From contig JBGTHB010000042.1 in NCBI GenBank assembly GCA_041746415.1, positions 1 through 6,870 of the forward strand: a DNA stretch of 6,870 bases, written 5' to 3'. The stretch is from JBGTHB01 sp041746415. Its GTDB lineage: Bacteria; Pseudomonadota; Gammaproteobacteria; Coxiellales; Coxiellaceae. The first letter of the stretch is position 1. Each line of letters begins with the position of its first letter. This document shows, piece after piece, positions 1-6,706 of the stretch. Below the pieces are notes generated by a model. The model saw only the letters and a program-made list of their open reading frames with translations, was not told where the DNA came from and ran no database searches. Made by a program: the position numbers and the translations under genes.

Positions 1-857
1 TGCCGCGCTTGTTGACTGGCATGATCATCGTTGGTTTTGGAACCTCATTTCCTGAATTAATTGTTTCAGCGGTAGCCGCTATCCATGGTAAACAAGAAAT
101 TGCAATCGGTAATGTCATCGGTTCAAACATCGCTAACATTGGTTTGGTATTAGGATTGGCGGCACTAATTGCACCCATGCAAGTGCACTCGCGTTTAATT
201 AAGCGCGAGTTTCCCATTTTAATTTTAATTTCTGTAATTATTGGGGTGCTGTTTTGGCAATTTAATTTAACGCGCGTTGATGGTGTGATTTTATTGGGTG
301 TATTGGTTATTCAATTATATTGGACCGCCAAACATAAACCAGATCGGCGTGATCCGTTGGTTAAAGAATTGAAAGCGGAAACACCTAAAATAATGTCAAA
401 GCCTAAAGCGATTTTTTGGGCGGTAATCGGTTTAAGCTTATTGTTTATTAGTTCGGAGATGTTAGTGGATGGTGCGGTAACCATTGCGCGTTTATTTGGT
501 ATTAGTGATTTAGTGATTGGTCTCACTATTGTTACGATTGGCACCTCGCTACCTGAGTTAGCGGCTACCATAACCAGCGCATTGAAAAAAGAACATGACA
601 TTGCTGTTGGTCATATAGTGGGGTCGAATATTTTTAATTCGTTAGCGGTATTGGCTATGCCGGCATTAATTTCGCCGGGTGAGTTTCCGCAGCTGGTATT
701 GTATCGTGATTACGCGGTGATGATGGCGTTTACTGTTTTCTTATGGGCGGCTGTATTTTTGCTGCGTAAACGTGCTGTCATTGGTCGTGTTATGGGTTCA
801 GTATTGCTACTGGGTTATATAATTTATATGCTGTCTCTGACAAAAATTTTTATGTAG
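1..857 (+). CDS. CaCA-family sodium/calcium-type antiporter (YrbG-like), 5' end cut by window edge
   Basis: Inner-membrane cation antiporter of the Ca2+:cation (CaCA) superfamily, which normally exchanges Ca2+ for Na+ or H+. Both inverted alpha-repeats are visible. The first has GTSFPEL (its Glu codon at 54-56) followed by GNVIGSNI. The second has GTSLPEL (Glu codon at 555-557) followed by GHIVGSNIFN. The paired acidic residues and GSN motifs are the ion-binding hallmarks of the family. Hydrophobic segments fill the rest, with a charged cytosolic loop at about 325-400. The frame is open to the left edge (codons for Pro-Arg precede the TTG at 9), so TTG 9 is not the real start. Compared with ~325-residue YrbG proteins, about 35 N-terminal residues lie outside the window. 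The C-terminus, ending in a transmembrane helix, is complete. It sits nine bases upstream of the SulP-carbonic anhydrase gene and is probably co-transcribed with it. Family is certain; the transported ion is inferred, since K+-dependent and H+-coupled members exist. Confidence 0.92.
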   Translation, partial: PRLLTGMIIVGFGTSFPELIVSAVAAIHGKQEIAIGNVIGSNIANIGLVLGLAALIAPMQVHSRLIKREFPILILISVIIGVLFWQFNLTRVDGVILLGVLVIQLYWTAKHKPDRRDPLVKELKAETPKIMSKPKAIFWAVIGLSLLFISSEMLVDGAVTIARLFGISDLVIGLTIVTIGTSLPELAATITSALKKEHDIAVGHIVGSNIFNSLAVLAMPALISPGEFPQLVLYRDYAVMMAFTVFLWAAVFLLRKRAVIGRVMGSVLLLGYIIYMLSLTKIFM

Positions 858-860
858 GTG
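856..860 (+). promoter_or_regulatory. Shine-Dalgarno site for the SulP-carbonic anhydrase gene
   Basis: AGGTG lies six bases before the ATG at 867 and overlaps the TAG stop (855-857) of the antiporter gene. This decides the start. The GTG at 858 is in frame but forms part of this ribosome site and has no good site of its own, so ATG 867 is preferred. The stop-to-site overlap suggests translational coupling of the two membrane-protein genes. Confidence 0.6.
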
Positions 861-866
861 AATAAA

Positions 867-3038
867 ATGAAATGGAGCTCGATTAAAAGCGACGCTATCG
901 CCAGCGTCGTTGTTTTTTTAGTGGCGATACCGTTGTGTTTAGGTATCGCACTTGCCTCAGGCGCATCGTTTTTTTCAGGCATAATCACCGGCATTATCGG
1001 TGGTATTGTGGTTGGCGCACTGAGTGACTCCAAGGTGAGTGTGAGTGGTCCTGCCGCTGGCATGATTGCTATTGTGCTTTCCACTATCGTTGTCCTAGGT
1101 AGTTTTCAGGCATTTTTACTGGCATTGGTTTTTGCAGGCTTGCTGCAAATGGTAATCGGTGCGGTGCGCGCAGGGTTTATCGCTGATTATGTCCCTTCAA
1201 ATGTAATTCAAGGTTTATTGGCGGCAATTGGTATTTTGATTATTGTAAAGCAACTGCCTTTGGCATTTGGTTTGCCTAGCGGCAGCGGTGAAGTAGCGGT
1301 TTCCATGGTGACGGCGCAACAATCGTTTAGTTTAGCGCCTTTGCTGGAATTAATTCATAAAATCAGTATTTCTGCCACTATTATTAGTGTCACGGCAATT
1401 ATTATCATGTTGGTTTGGGATAAGTTGCCGTTTTCTTTTTGTCGCAAATTACCAGCACCAATTCTGGCTGTGGTTGCAGCCTTATTAATTAATGGATTGT
1501 TGCTGAAATTCGCACCCAACTTGGCACTTTCAAATTCGCATTTAGTAGATGTGCCTGCTGGAGGAGTGAAAGCGTTGTTTGCGCAACTGCAACATCCGCG
1601 CTTTTCAGACTGGACTAATTTAAATATCTATATATATGGTGCAATTATCGCGATTGTGGCTTCATTAGAAACGTTATTAAATTTAGAAGCAGCAGAAAAA
1701 CTGGATCCGCATCACCGTTATTGTTCACGCAACAAAGAACTGATGGCTCAGGGTGTTGGCAATATGCTGTCAGGTTTGTTAGGTGGTTTGCCTATCACCT
1801 CGGTTATTGTGCGCACGTCCGTGAATATTCATGCCGGTAACCGTACGAAATTATCCGCGATTTTTCATGGTGGTTTATTACTGGCTTCAATCGTATTGTT
1901 CCCTCATTGGTTAAATACCATTCCGTTGGCCGCACTGGCTGCTATTTTGATTGTCACCGGCTACAAACTGGCTCGTGTTTCGTTATTTAAGCAGATGTAT
2001 CGCCAGGGCAAAGTTTATTTTGCTGCTTTTATTATTACCGTGGCGGCGATTGTGTTTACGAACTTATTGTTGGGTGTATTAATTGGTTTGGGTGTGGGAT
2101 TATTTTTTATTTTGCATCAAAACAGCCGCTATCAATTTTTGCATGTCAAAGAAAAACACACCAGTGGTGATGTACTGCGGATTATTTTTCCACAGCATTT
2201 GAGTTTTCTAAATAAAGCCGCCATTGTGAATGTTTTTAAAAAAATACCCAAAAATTCTAAAGTGATTATTGATGCAAACCGAACCGATTATATTGATCAA
2301 GACATTTTGGAAATTATTAAAGAATTCAGTGAATTTCAAGCACCACACCGACAAATTAGTTTAAACGTGCTGGGGTTAGAGCCCCATTACAACTTAGCCA
2401 ATCAAACCAATTTTATTACCGCGACAACGTTGGATGTGCAAAATCGCATTACACCAGCGGAAATACTGCAGGTGCTCAAAGAAGGTAACCAACGCTTTAA
2501 AAATAACACCCCTATTCATAAAGATTTTAAAGGCCAGATACAGGCTACTTCAGAGGCGCAACATCCGGTAGCGGTGGTGCTAAGTTGTGTTGATTCGCGT
2601 GTGCCCGTCGAACAGGTTTTCGATGTCAGCTTGGGGGATGTTTTTGTAGTGCGTATTGCTGGCAACATTATTAATAATGATATTCTGGCGAGTATTGAGT
2701 TTGCTTGTGAAATTGCTGGTGCAAAATTGATTGTGGTATTGGGACATCGACGTTGTGGCGCAGTGAGTGCTGCGTGTGATGATGTTCAGCTTGGGCATTT
2801 ATCCTTTTTATTATCAAAAATCAGACCGGCTATTGCATTAAGTCAGGTGCCTGGCAACTTAACAGCTGGTTACGAAACGCTGACGTTTGTGGATCGAGTG
2901 GCGTGTATTAACGTTGACATGGTGCAAAAACAATTGGCTAAAGACAGTGAGATATTGAATCAGCTCATCATGTCACAGAAAGTGGGTTTGGTCAGCGCGA
3001 TGTATGATGTGGCAACAGGCGAAGTGGCTTTTTATTAA
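867..3038 (+). CDS. SulP-family bicarbonate-type anion transporter fused to beta-carbonic anhydrase
   Basis: A 723-residue membrane protein in three parts (numbered from ATG 867). Residues 1 to ~425 are a SulP/SLC26 transport domain of many hydrophobic helices, with the family segments VSGPAAGMIAIV and CSRNKELMAQGVGNMLSGL followed by GGLPITSVIVRTS. Residues ~433-505 form a divergent STAS-like domain (VLRIIFPQHLSFLNK, then VIIDANRTDYIDQDI). Residues ~525-723 are a full-length beta-carbonic anhydrase. Its zinc ligands are Cys574 in CVDSR and His627 and Cys630 in HRRC, and Asp576/Arg578 form the usual catalytic dyad. Nothing needed for activity appears missing. Fusions of SulP carriers with beta-carbonic anhydrases are a described class proposed to import bicarbonate, with the enzyme interconverting HCO3- and CO2 at the cytosolic exit; substrate here is inferred from that class. 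The GTG at 858 would add three residues but is less likely. The gene follows the antiporter gene closely and its stop overlaps that of birA. Confidence 0.93.
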   Translation: MKWSSIKSDAIASVVVFLVAIPLCLGIALASGASFFSGIITGIIGGIVVGALSDSKVSVSGPAAGMIAIVLSTIVVLGSFQAFLLALVFAGLLQMVIGAVRAGFIADYVPSNVIQGLLAAIGILIIVKQLPLAFGLPSGSGEVAVSMVTAQQSFSLAPLLELIHKISISATIISVTAIIIMLVWDKLPFSFCRKLPAPILAVVAALLINGLLLKFAPNLALSNSHLVDVPAGGVKALFAQLQHPRFSDWTNLNIYIYGAIIAIVASLETLLNLEAAEKLDPHHRYCSRNKELMAQGVGNMLSGLLGGLPITSVIVRTSVNIHAGNRTKLSAIFHGGLLLASIVLFPHWLNTIPLAALAAILIVTGYKLARVSLFKQMYRQGKVYFAAFIITVAAIVFTNLLLGVLIGLGVGLFFILHQNSRYQFLHVKEKHTSGDVLRIIFPQHLSFLNKAAIVNVFKKIPKNSKVIIDANRTDYIDQDILEIIKEFSEFQAPHRQISLNVLGLEPHYNLANQTNFITATTLDVQNRITPAEILQVLKEGNQRFKNNTPIHKDFKGQIQATSEAQHPVAVVLSCVDSRVPVEQVFDVSLGDVFVVRIAGNIINNDILASIEFACEIAGAKLIVVLGHRRCGAVSAACDDVQLGHLSFLLSKIRPAIALSQVPGNLTAGYETLTFVDRVACINVDMVQKQLAKDSEILNQLIMSQKVGLVSAMYDVATGEVAFY

Positions 3039-4018
3039 GCTGCATGTTTATCTTTAATGATGGAAGCTTCACCCGAAGAATAATTTTTAATTTCGTTATT
3101 AGAATGACGCAATTTAAGATTGCCTTTTTCATCGATGCCTAAAACTGTGCCTTCGATTTTTTGGTTATGAACAGCAAGCCGAATCAATTTATTTTTTAGG
3201 CCGTCATACTCATTCCATAACTGAGTAAAATGACTGAGGCCGTGTTTTTCAAACAGCTCCATATTCGTGATTACTTGCTGTATCAGTGCGATCGCAATTT
3301 TATTGCGGTCATGGTAGCTAGCCGTGATTTTACTTAGTGAAGACCAAGGTTGTGTTATGTCATCAGTGGCGGTTTGCATGTTGATATTAATACCAATGCC
3401 AATAATGGCTGTCGATACACCTTTAGCTGCCGCTTGTAACTCAATTAAGGTGCCGCCAATTTTTTTTTCTTTAAACATCACGTCGTTTGGCCACTTCAAG
3501 GTAAGCGTGTTATCACCACAAAATTTTTTAAGCGTTTGCACCATGCTAATGCCAATGACCAAACTCAGGCCGGATAATTCAGCTAAATCGTTATGAAAAA
3601 CACGCGCCAAAGATAAATAAATATTTTTGCCAAAGGGGGAATGCCAGTAGCGTGTTAAACGGCCTTTGCCTGCGGTTTGTTGTTCGCTAAGGCAAACTTG
3701 TATGACATGAGTGTGCTTTTGTTGCAGCAGATAATCATTGGTGGAGTGAATGCTTTCATTAAAGTGCAAATCAAGAAAGTTGGTTGCTAAACCTTTTTTG
3801 ATTTCAGCAGGATCAAGCAACAGCAATGGTTGTGCCAAACGATAACCGCGTCCTTTGACGACACTAATTTCCACGCCGTAATGGGTGAGTTTTTTAATGG
3901 TTTTGCAGACAGCGCTGCGTGTAATGTCTAATGCGTTGCCCAAGCTGGTGCCATCATGAAAAGCACCGTCACTCAGAATTTTAGCCAGTTGCAGCAGTGT
4001 TTGAGAATAGCGTTTCAT
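3035..4018 (-). CDS. birA: Bifunctional biotin-[protein] ligase / biotin operon repressor BirA
   Basis: Cytoplasmic enzyme that makes biotinoyl-5'-AMP and transfers biotin to a lysine of biotin carboxyl carrier proteins; in the family, the adenylate-bound dimer also represses biotin synthesis genes. Length is 327 residues, against ~320 for E. coli BirA. Residues 1-62 form a winged helix-turn-helix (SLGNALDITRSAVCKTIKKL at 25-44, wing ending GRGYRL). The catalytic domain shows ESIHSTND (88-95), the adenylate loop AGKGRLTRYWHSPFG (116-130), KWPND (175-179), and IGGTLIEL preceded by Lys186, the likely counterpart of the E. coli active-site lysine 183. A small C-terminal SH3-like domain follows, ending near GEASI. 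The loop departs from the usual GRGRRG: the Arg matching E. coli R118 is kept (Arg120), but three neighbours differ. The DNA-binding domain implies a repressor role, but no biotin genes and no recognisable BirA operator are in the window. The ATG at 4018 has no clear Shine-Dalgarno site but fits the domain start. Confidence 0.95.
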   Translation of the reverse strand: MKRYSQTLLQLAKILSDGAFHDGTSLGNALDITRSAVCKTIKKLTHYGVEISVVKGRGYRLAQPLLLLDPAEIKKGLATNFLDLHFNESIHSTNDYLLQQKHTHVIQVCLSEQQTAGKGRLTRYWHSPFGKNIYLSLARVFHNDLAELSGLSLVIGISMVQTLKKFCGDNTLTLKWPNDVMFKEKKIGGTLIELQAAAKGVSTAIIGIGININMQTATDDITQPWSSLSKITASYHDRNKIAIALIQQVITNMELFEKHGLSHFTQLWNEYDGLKNKLIRLAVHNQKIEGTVLGIDEKGNLKLRHSNNEIKNYSSGEASIIKDKHAA

Positions 4019-4025
4019 GGCGGTC

Positions 4026-4053
4026 AGTTTAGCAGAGCAGCTTGCTTATTCAA
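4026..4053 (-). promoter_or_regulatory. birA: Candidate promoter for birA
   Basis: Reading the minus strand, TTGAAT (4053-4048) is followed 16 bases later by TAAACT (4031-4026). These match the -35 and -10 consensus at four of six positions each. Transcription would begin near 4019-4018, at the birA start codon itself. That agrees with the absence of a Shine-Dalgarno site but makes this a near-leaderless call. The assignment is by eye and weak. Confidence 0.25.
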
Positions 4054-4071
4054 CACTTAAAACGCTACACT
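4042..4071 (+). promoter_or_regulatory. Candidate promoter for the lysine-catabolism operon
   Basis: TTGCTT (4042-4047), an 18-base gap, then TACACT (4066-4071) is the best sigma-70-like pair I see in the short divergent region. A start site about seven bases after the -10 would fall at 4078, the A of the proposed ATG. Only the -10 element is a reasonable match; the -35 agrees at three positions. Confidence 0.25.
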
Positions 4072-4077
4072 AATTAC

Positions 4078-5172
4078 ATGAAGCGGATTTTTATATTAGG
4101 CAGCGGCAAAATTGGCGTAGCATTAGCGCATATCTTAAGCCAGTGTAAAGACTACCAAATCAGTTTAATCGACATAAAATTAAAAGCAGCGCGTCACCAC
4201 TTTGGCGACAGTCTGCCATCAAACGTTGAGTTCGTCGAATGTGATATCAATGATCAGCAAGCGATTACCGCATTATTGCAGCAACAACAACCGCTAGCAT
4301 TGATTTCAGCACTACCTTATTTTTTTAATGCCAAAGTGGCGCAATTAGCTAAACAGTATAATTTAGCTTATTTTGATTTAACCGAAGATTTAGCCACCGT
4401 CGAATTAATTCGTGACTACGCCATTGATGCCAAAAATGCCTATGTGCCACAGTGTGGCGTTGCACCAGGGTTGATTAATATTATTGCCGGCGATTTGATT
4501 CAGTATTTTGATGAAGCGTTGGAAGTGAAATTGCGCTGCGGCGCATTGCCAGAACATTCAAGTAACGCATTGGGCTACGCTTTAACGTGGTCAGTGGATG
4601 GGTTGATTAATGAATACGGTAATTCTTGCCAAGCACTTATAAATCATAAAATTAAAGAAGTGAGTCCATTGGCTGATTTAGAAGAAATTCAAGTAGACGG
4701 TGCAAACTACGAAGCTTTTAATACTTCTGGTGGTGCTGGCAGTTTAGTTGAAACTTATCAAAAAAAAGTAAAAAAACTGAATTATAAATCAATTCGTTAT
4801 CCAGGGCATTGTGAAAAGATGCACTTTTTAATGAATGGTTTAAATCTAAATGAACACCGTGATTGGCTAAAACAAATTTTGGTGACAGCCTTGCCTGCCA
4901 CTAAACAAGATGTAGTAATGGTGTATATTTCAGTAAATGGTTACATTGATGGCGAGTTAACGAAAAAAAATTACATTAAAAAATTCTATCCGTGCGAAAT
5001 AGATGGAATCACTTATTCCGCAATACAGACGGTGACCGCCACTGCAGCTGCTTGTGTAATTGATATTGTGCTCAGTAATCCCGGTCACTATCAGGGGCGT
5101 ATTACCCAAGAATCTTTTGCGCTCAAATTGATATTAGACAATCGGTTTGCTGACTACTTGCGAGAAAAGTAA
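4078..5172 (+). CDS. lysDH: Saccharopine dehydrogenase-family oxidoreductase, probable L-lysine 6-dehydrogenase
   Basis: NAD(P)-dependent cytosolic enzyme of 364 residues. The Rossmann fold begins at once (GSGKIG at 8-13, acidic residue in LIDIK ending the second strand), then GVAPGLINIIAG at 127-138, LGYALTWSVDGLINEY, EAFNTSGGAGSL from 212, and SIRYPGHCEKM (238-248). From memory, the GVAPG.IN, EAF.TSGG, K.IRY.GH.EK and C-terminal DVV....V.G..DG blocks and the length match Geobacillus-type L-lysine 6-dehydrogenase (lysine to allysine plus ammonia) better than the longer yeast Lys9-type saccharopine reductase. The next gene oxidises exactly that product. An alternative is a saccharopine dehydrogenase (glutamate-forming), which would need a lysine-ketoglutarate reductase elsewhere. 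The ATG at 4078 is chosen because the in-frame TTG at 4042 would add 12 residues before the first beta-strand. No Shine-Dalgarno site precedes either start. The stop overlaps the next start by one base (TAATG). Family is certain, exact substrate likely. Confidence 0.8.
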   Translation: MKRIFILGSGKIGVALAHILSQCKDYQISLIDIKLKAARHHFGDSLPSNVEFVECDINDQQAITALLQQQQPLALISALPYFFNAKVAQLAKQYNLAYFDLTEDLATVELIRDYAIDAKNAYVPQCGVAPGLINIIAGDLIQYFDEALEVKLRCGALPEHSSNALGYALTWSVDGLINEYGNSCQALINHKIKEVSPLADLEEIQVDGANYEAFNTSGGAGSLVETYQKKVKKLNYKSIRYPGHCEKMHFLMNGLNLNEHRDWLKQILVTALPATKQDVVMVYISVNGYIDGELTKKNYIKKFYPCEIDGITYSAIQTVTATAAACVIDIVLSNPGHYQGRITQESFALKLILDNRFADYLREK

Positions 5173-6662
5173 TGCACCCATTATTAAAAAAATTAGCCCT
5201 CACCCAATCCGCTTGGCTTAAAAAAAGTAAAAATTCTTTTACCACCATTAATCCTGCCACTGGTAAGGCCATTGCTGCAGTGGCGGCAACCACACCTGCC
5301 CAATATCAAGCAGTACTCAAACAAGCGCAAGCGGCTTTTTTGCAATGGCGTTTGGTGCCGGCGCCAAAGCGTGGTGAAATTGTGCGCCAAATTGGTGCCG
5401 CATTACGTGAAAAAAAATCGTTATTAGGTAGTTTGATTTCATTAGAGGTGGGAAAATCTAAGCAAGAAGGTGACGGCGAAGTTCAAGAAATGATTGATAT
5501 GGTGGATTTTGCTGTGGGGCAGTCACGGATGTTGTATGGTAAAACAATGCCATCTGAACGCGAGCAACATCGATTGTTTGAGCAATGGCAGCCGTTGGGA
5601 ACGGTTGGAGTCATTACGGCATTTAATTTCCCCATGGCAGTATGGGCGTGGAACGCATTTTTAGCTGCAATTTGTGGTGACACGGTTATATGGAAACCGT
5701 CTCGTAGTGCAGCCTTGTGTGCTATTGCGGTGCAGAAAATTTGCGATGAAGTGTTGGCGCGTAATAAAGTTCCCGCTATTTTTTCACTGATCATTCCGCA
5801 AGATAAAGTGATTTTAGATGATTTTATAGATAACCCAGCCATTAAATTGTTGTCATTCACCGGCTCGTCTGCTGTAGGTAAAAAAGTAAATGCACGTGTT
5901 GCCGCAAGAATGGGACGCAGTATTTTAGAATGTAGCGGTAATAACGCTATTATTGTGGATGATACGGCCGATTTGAAATTAGTGGTGCCAGCAGTGGTGT
6001 TTGGCGCAGTAGGCACAGCGGGACAACGTTGCACCAGTACGCGACGGTTATTTTTGCATGAGAAAATTTATGATCGTGTTGTGGCTTCCTTAGTAGCAGC
6101 GTATAAAAAAATTAAAATCGGTGATCCGCTGGATGAAAAAAATCATATGGGGCCATTAATTGATGAAGCGGCAGTGGCTGCGTTTTCGCAAGCAGTAGCG
6201 TGTGCCAAACAACAAGGTGGTCAGATGTTGTATGGCGGCAAGGCGTTAGATCAAGTGGGTTTTTTCGTACAGCCAACCATTATTGCGGCTAAAAATAATT
6301 ATGCGATCGTCCAAGCTGAAACGTTTGCGCCCATTTTATTTGTGATGAAATACCAAAACTTTGCACAAGCGGTGGCAATGCAAAATGACGTCGTGCAAGG
6401 TTTGTCATCGGCTTGCTTTACCACAAATTTAAAACACGCCGAATTTTTTTTGGCAGCACAAGGCAGCGATTGTGGTATTGCTAATATTAATATTGGCACC
6501 TCAGGTGCTGAAATTGGTGGCGCGTTTGGTGGTGAAAAAGAAACTGGCGGTGGTCGTGAAGCCGGTTCTGATGCGTGGAAACAATATATGCGTCGACAAA
6601 CTAACACTATTAATTGGGGCGACGCTTTACCCTTAGCACAAGGAATTCGTTTTGAGATTTAA
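5172..6662 (+). CDS. amaB: L-piperideine-6-carboxylate / alpha-aminoadipic semialdehyde dehydrogenase (ALDH7, antiquitin-like)
   Basis: NAD-dependent aldehyde dehydrogenase that converts 2-aminoadipate 6-semialdehyde (in equilibrium with cyclic piperideine-6-carboxylate) to L-2-aminoadipate in lysine breakdown. At 496 residues it has the family's full length. Visible ALDH features: oxyanion-hole Asn152 in TAFNFP, WKPS (174-177) and TGSSAVG (230-236) for cofactor binding, general-base Glu253 in LECSGNN, and nucleophile Cys287 in GQRCTS, with the standard 34-residue Glu-Cys spacing. Subfamily features: LEVGKSKQEGDGEVQEMID from 91, the block around MPSER, and TSGAEIGGAFGGEKETGGG from 443 followed by GSDAWKQYMRR. 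These closely follow human antiquitin (ALDH7A1) and Pseudomonas AmaB as I recall them. The ATG at 5172 uses the last A of the upstream TAA, so translation is probably coupled to the lysine dehydrogenase. Only a weak purine run (5162-5169) serves as ribosome site. The symbol is borrowed from Pseudomonas usage. Confidence 0.94.
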   Translation: MHPLLKKLALTQSAWLKKSKNSFTTINPATGKAIAAVAATTPAQYQAVLKQAQAAFLQWRLVPAPKRGEIVRQIGAALREKKSLLGSLISLEVGKSKQEGDGEVQEMIDMVDFAVGQSRMLYGKTMPSEREQHRLFEQWQPLGTVGVITAFNFPMAVWAWNAFLAAICGDTVIWKPSRSAALCAIAVQKICDEVLARNKVPAIFSLIIPQDKVILDDFIDNPAIKLLSFTGSSAVGKKVNARVAARMGRSILECSGNNAIIVDDTADLKLVVPAVVFGAVGTAGQRCTSTRRLFLHEKIYDRVVASLVAAYKKIKIGDPLDEKNHMGPLIDEAAVAAFSQAVACAKQQGGQMLYGGKALDQVGFFVQPTIIAAKNNYAIVQAETFAPILFVMKYQNFAQAVAMQNDVVQGLSSACFTTNLKHAEFFLAAQGSDCGIANINIGTSGAEIGGAFGGEKETGGGREAGSDAWKQYMRRQTNTINWGDALPLAQGIRFEI

Positions 6663-6697
6663 TAACACCTATTGCCAATTTCAACCCATAGGCTTTG

Positions 6698-6702
6698 AAG
6701 GA
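6698..6702 (+). promoter_or_regulatory. gcdH: Shine-Dalgarno site for the glutaryl-CoA dehydrogenase gene
   Basis: AAGGA sits four bases before ATG 6707 and seven before the adjacent in-frame ATG 6710. The longer spacing is nearer the usual optimum, so 6710 may be the true start; the difference is one Met. This is the clearest ribosome site in the lysine operon. The 44-base gap after the aldehyde dehydrogenase (6663-6706) contains no convincing terminator hairpin with a T-run, which supports read-through. Confidence 0.6.
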
Positions 6703-6706
6703 ACAC

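Noticed and set aside
311..601. Minus-strand open frame of 96 codons inside the antiporter gene
   Set aside because: It lies wholly opposite a well-supported CaCA coding sequence with both alpha-repeats, and its translation has no recognisable domain.
824..1084. Minus-strand open frame of 86 codons across the antiporter/SulP junction
   Set aside because: It is antisense to the end of one gene and the start of the next and crosses the ribosome site; the composition is that of an antisense shadow.
2580..2798. Minus-strand open frame of 72 codons opposite the carbonic anhydrase domain
   Set aside because: The plus frame carries the complete zinc-site motifs; the antisense frame shows no domain.
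3060..3076. GAAGCTTC palindrome near the end of birA, considered as a terminator
   Set aside because: It has no loop, a short stem and no adjoining T-run in the right place, and it lies within coding sequence.
3324..3596. Plus-strand open frame of 90 codons opposite birA
   Set aside because: It is antisense to the BirA catalytic core, including KWPND, with no ribosome site or family resemblance.
4036..4046. Short inverted repeat AGCA-GCT-TGCT in the birA/lysine operon divergent region, considered as an operator
   Set aside because: The arms are only four bases and do not extend. It does not resemble the known BirA operator (TTGTAAACC with inverted GGTTTACAA). Such a repeat is expected by chance.
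4042..4077. TTG at 4042 as start of the lysine dehydrogenase, adding 12 residues
   Set aside because: The Rossmann beta-strand and GSGKIG motif begin right after the ATG at 4078, and the added residues do not look like part of the fold. The TTG also lacks a clear ribosome site.
5483..6034. Minus-strand open frame of 183 codons opposite the aldehyde dehydrogenase
   Set aside because: It is long but covers the antisense of the cofactor-binding and catalytic regions of a strongly supported ALDH7 gene. The protein is low in recognisable structure. The same reasoning removes the minus-strand frames at 5193-5390 and 6299-6607.
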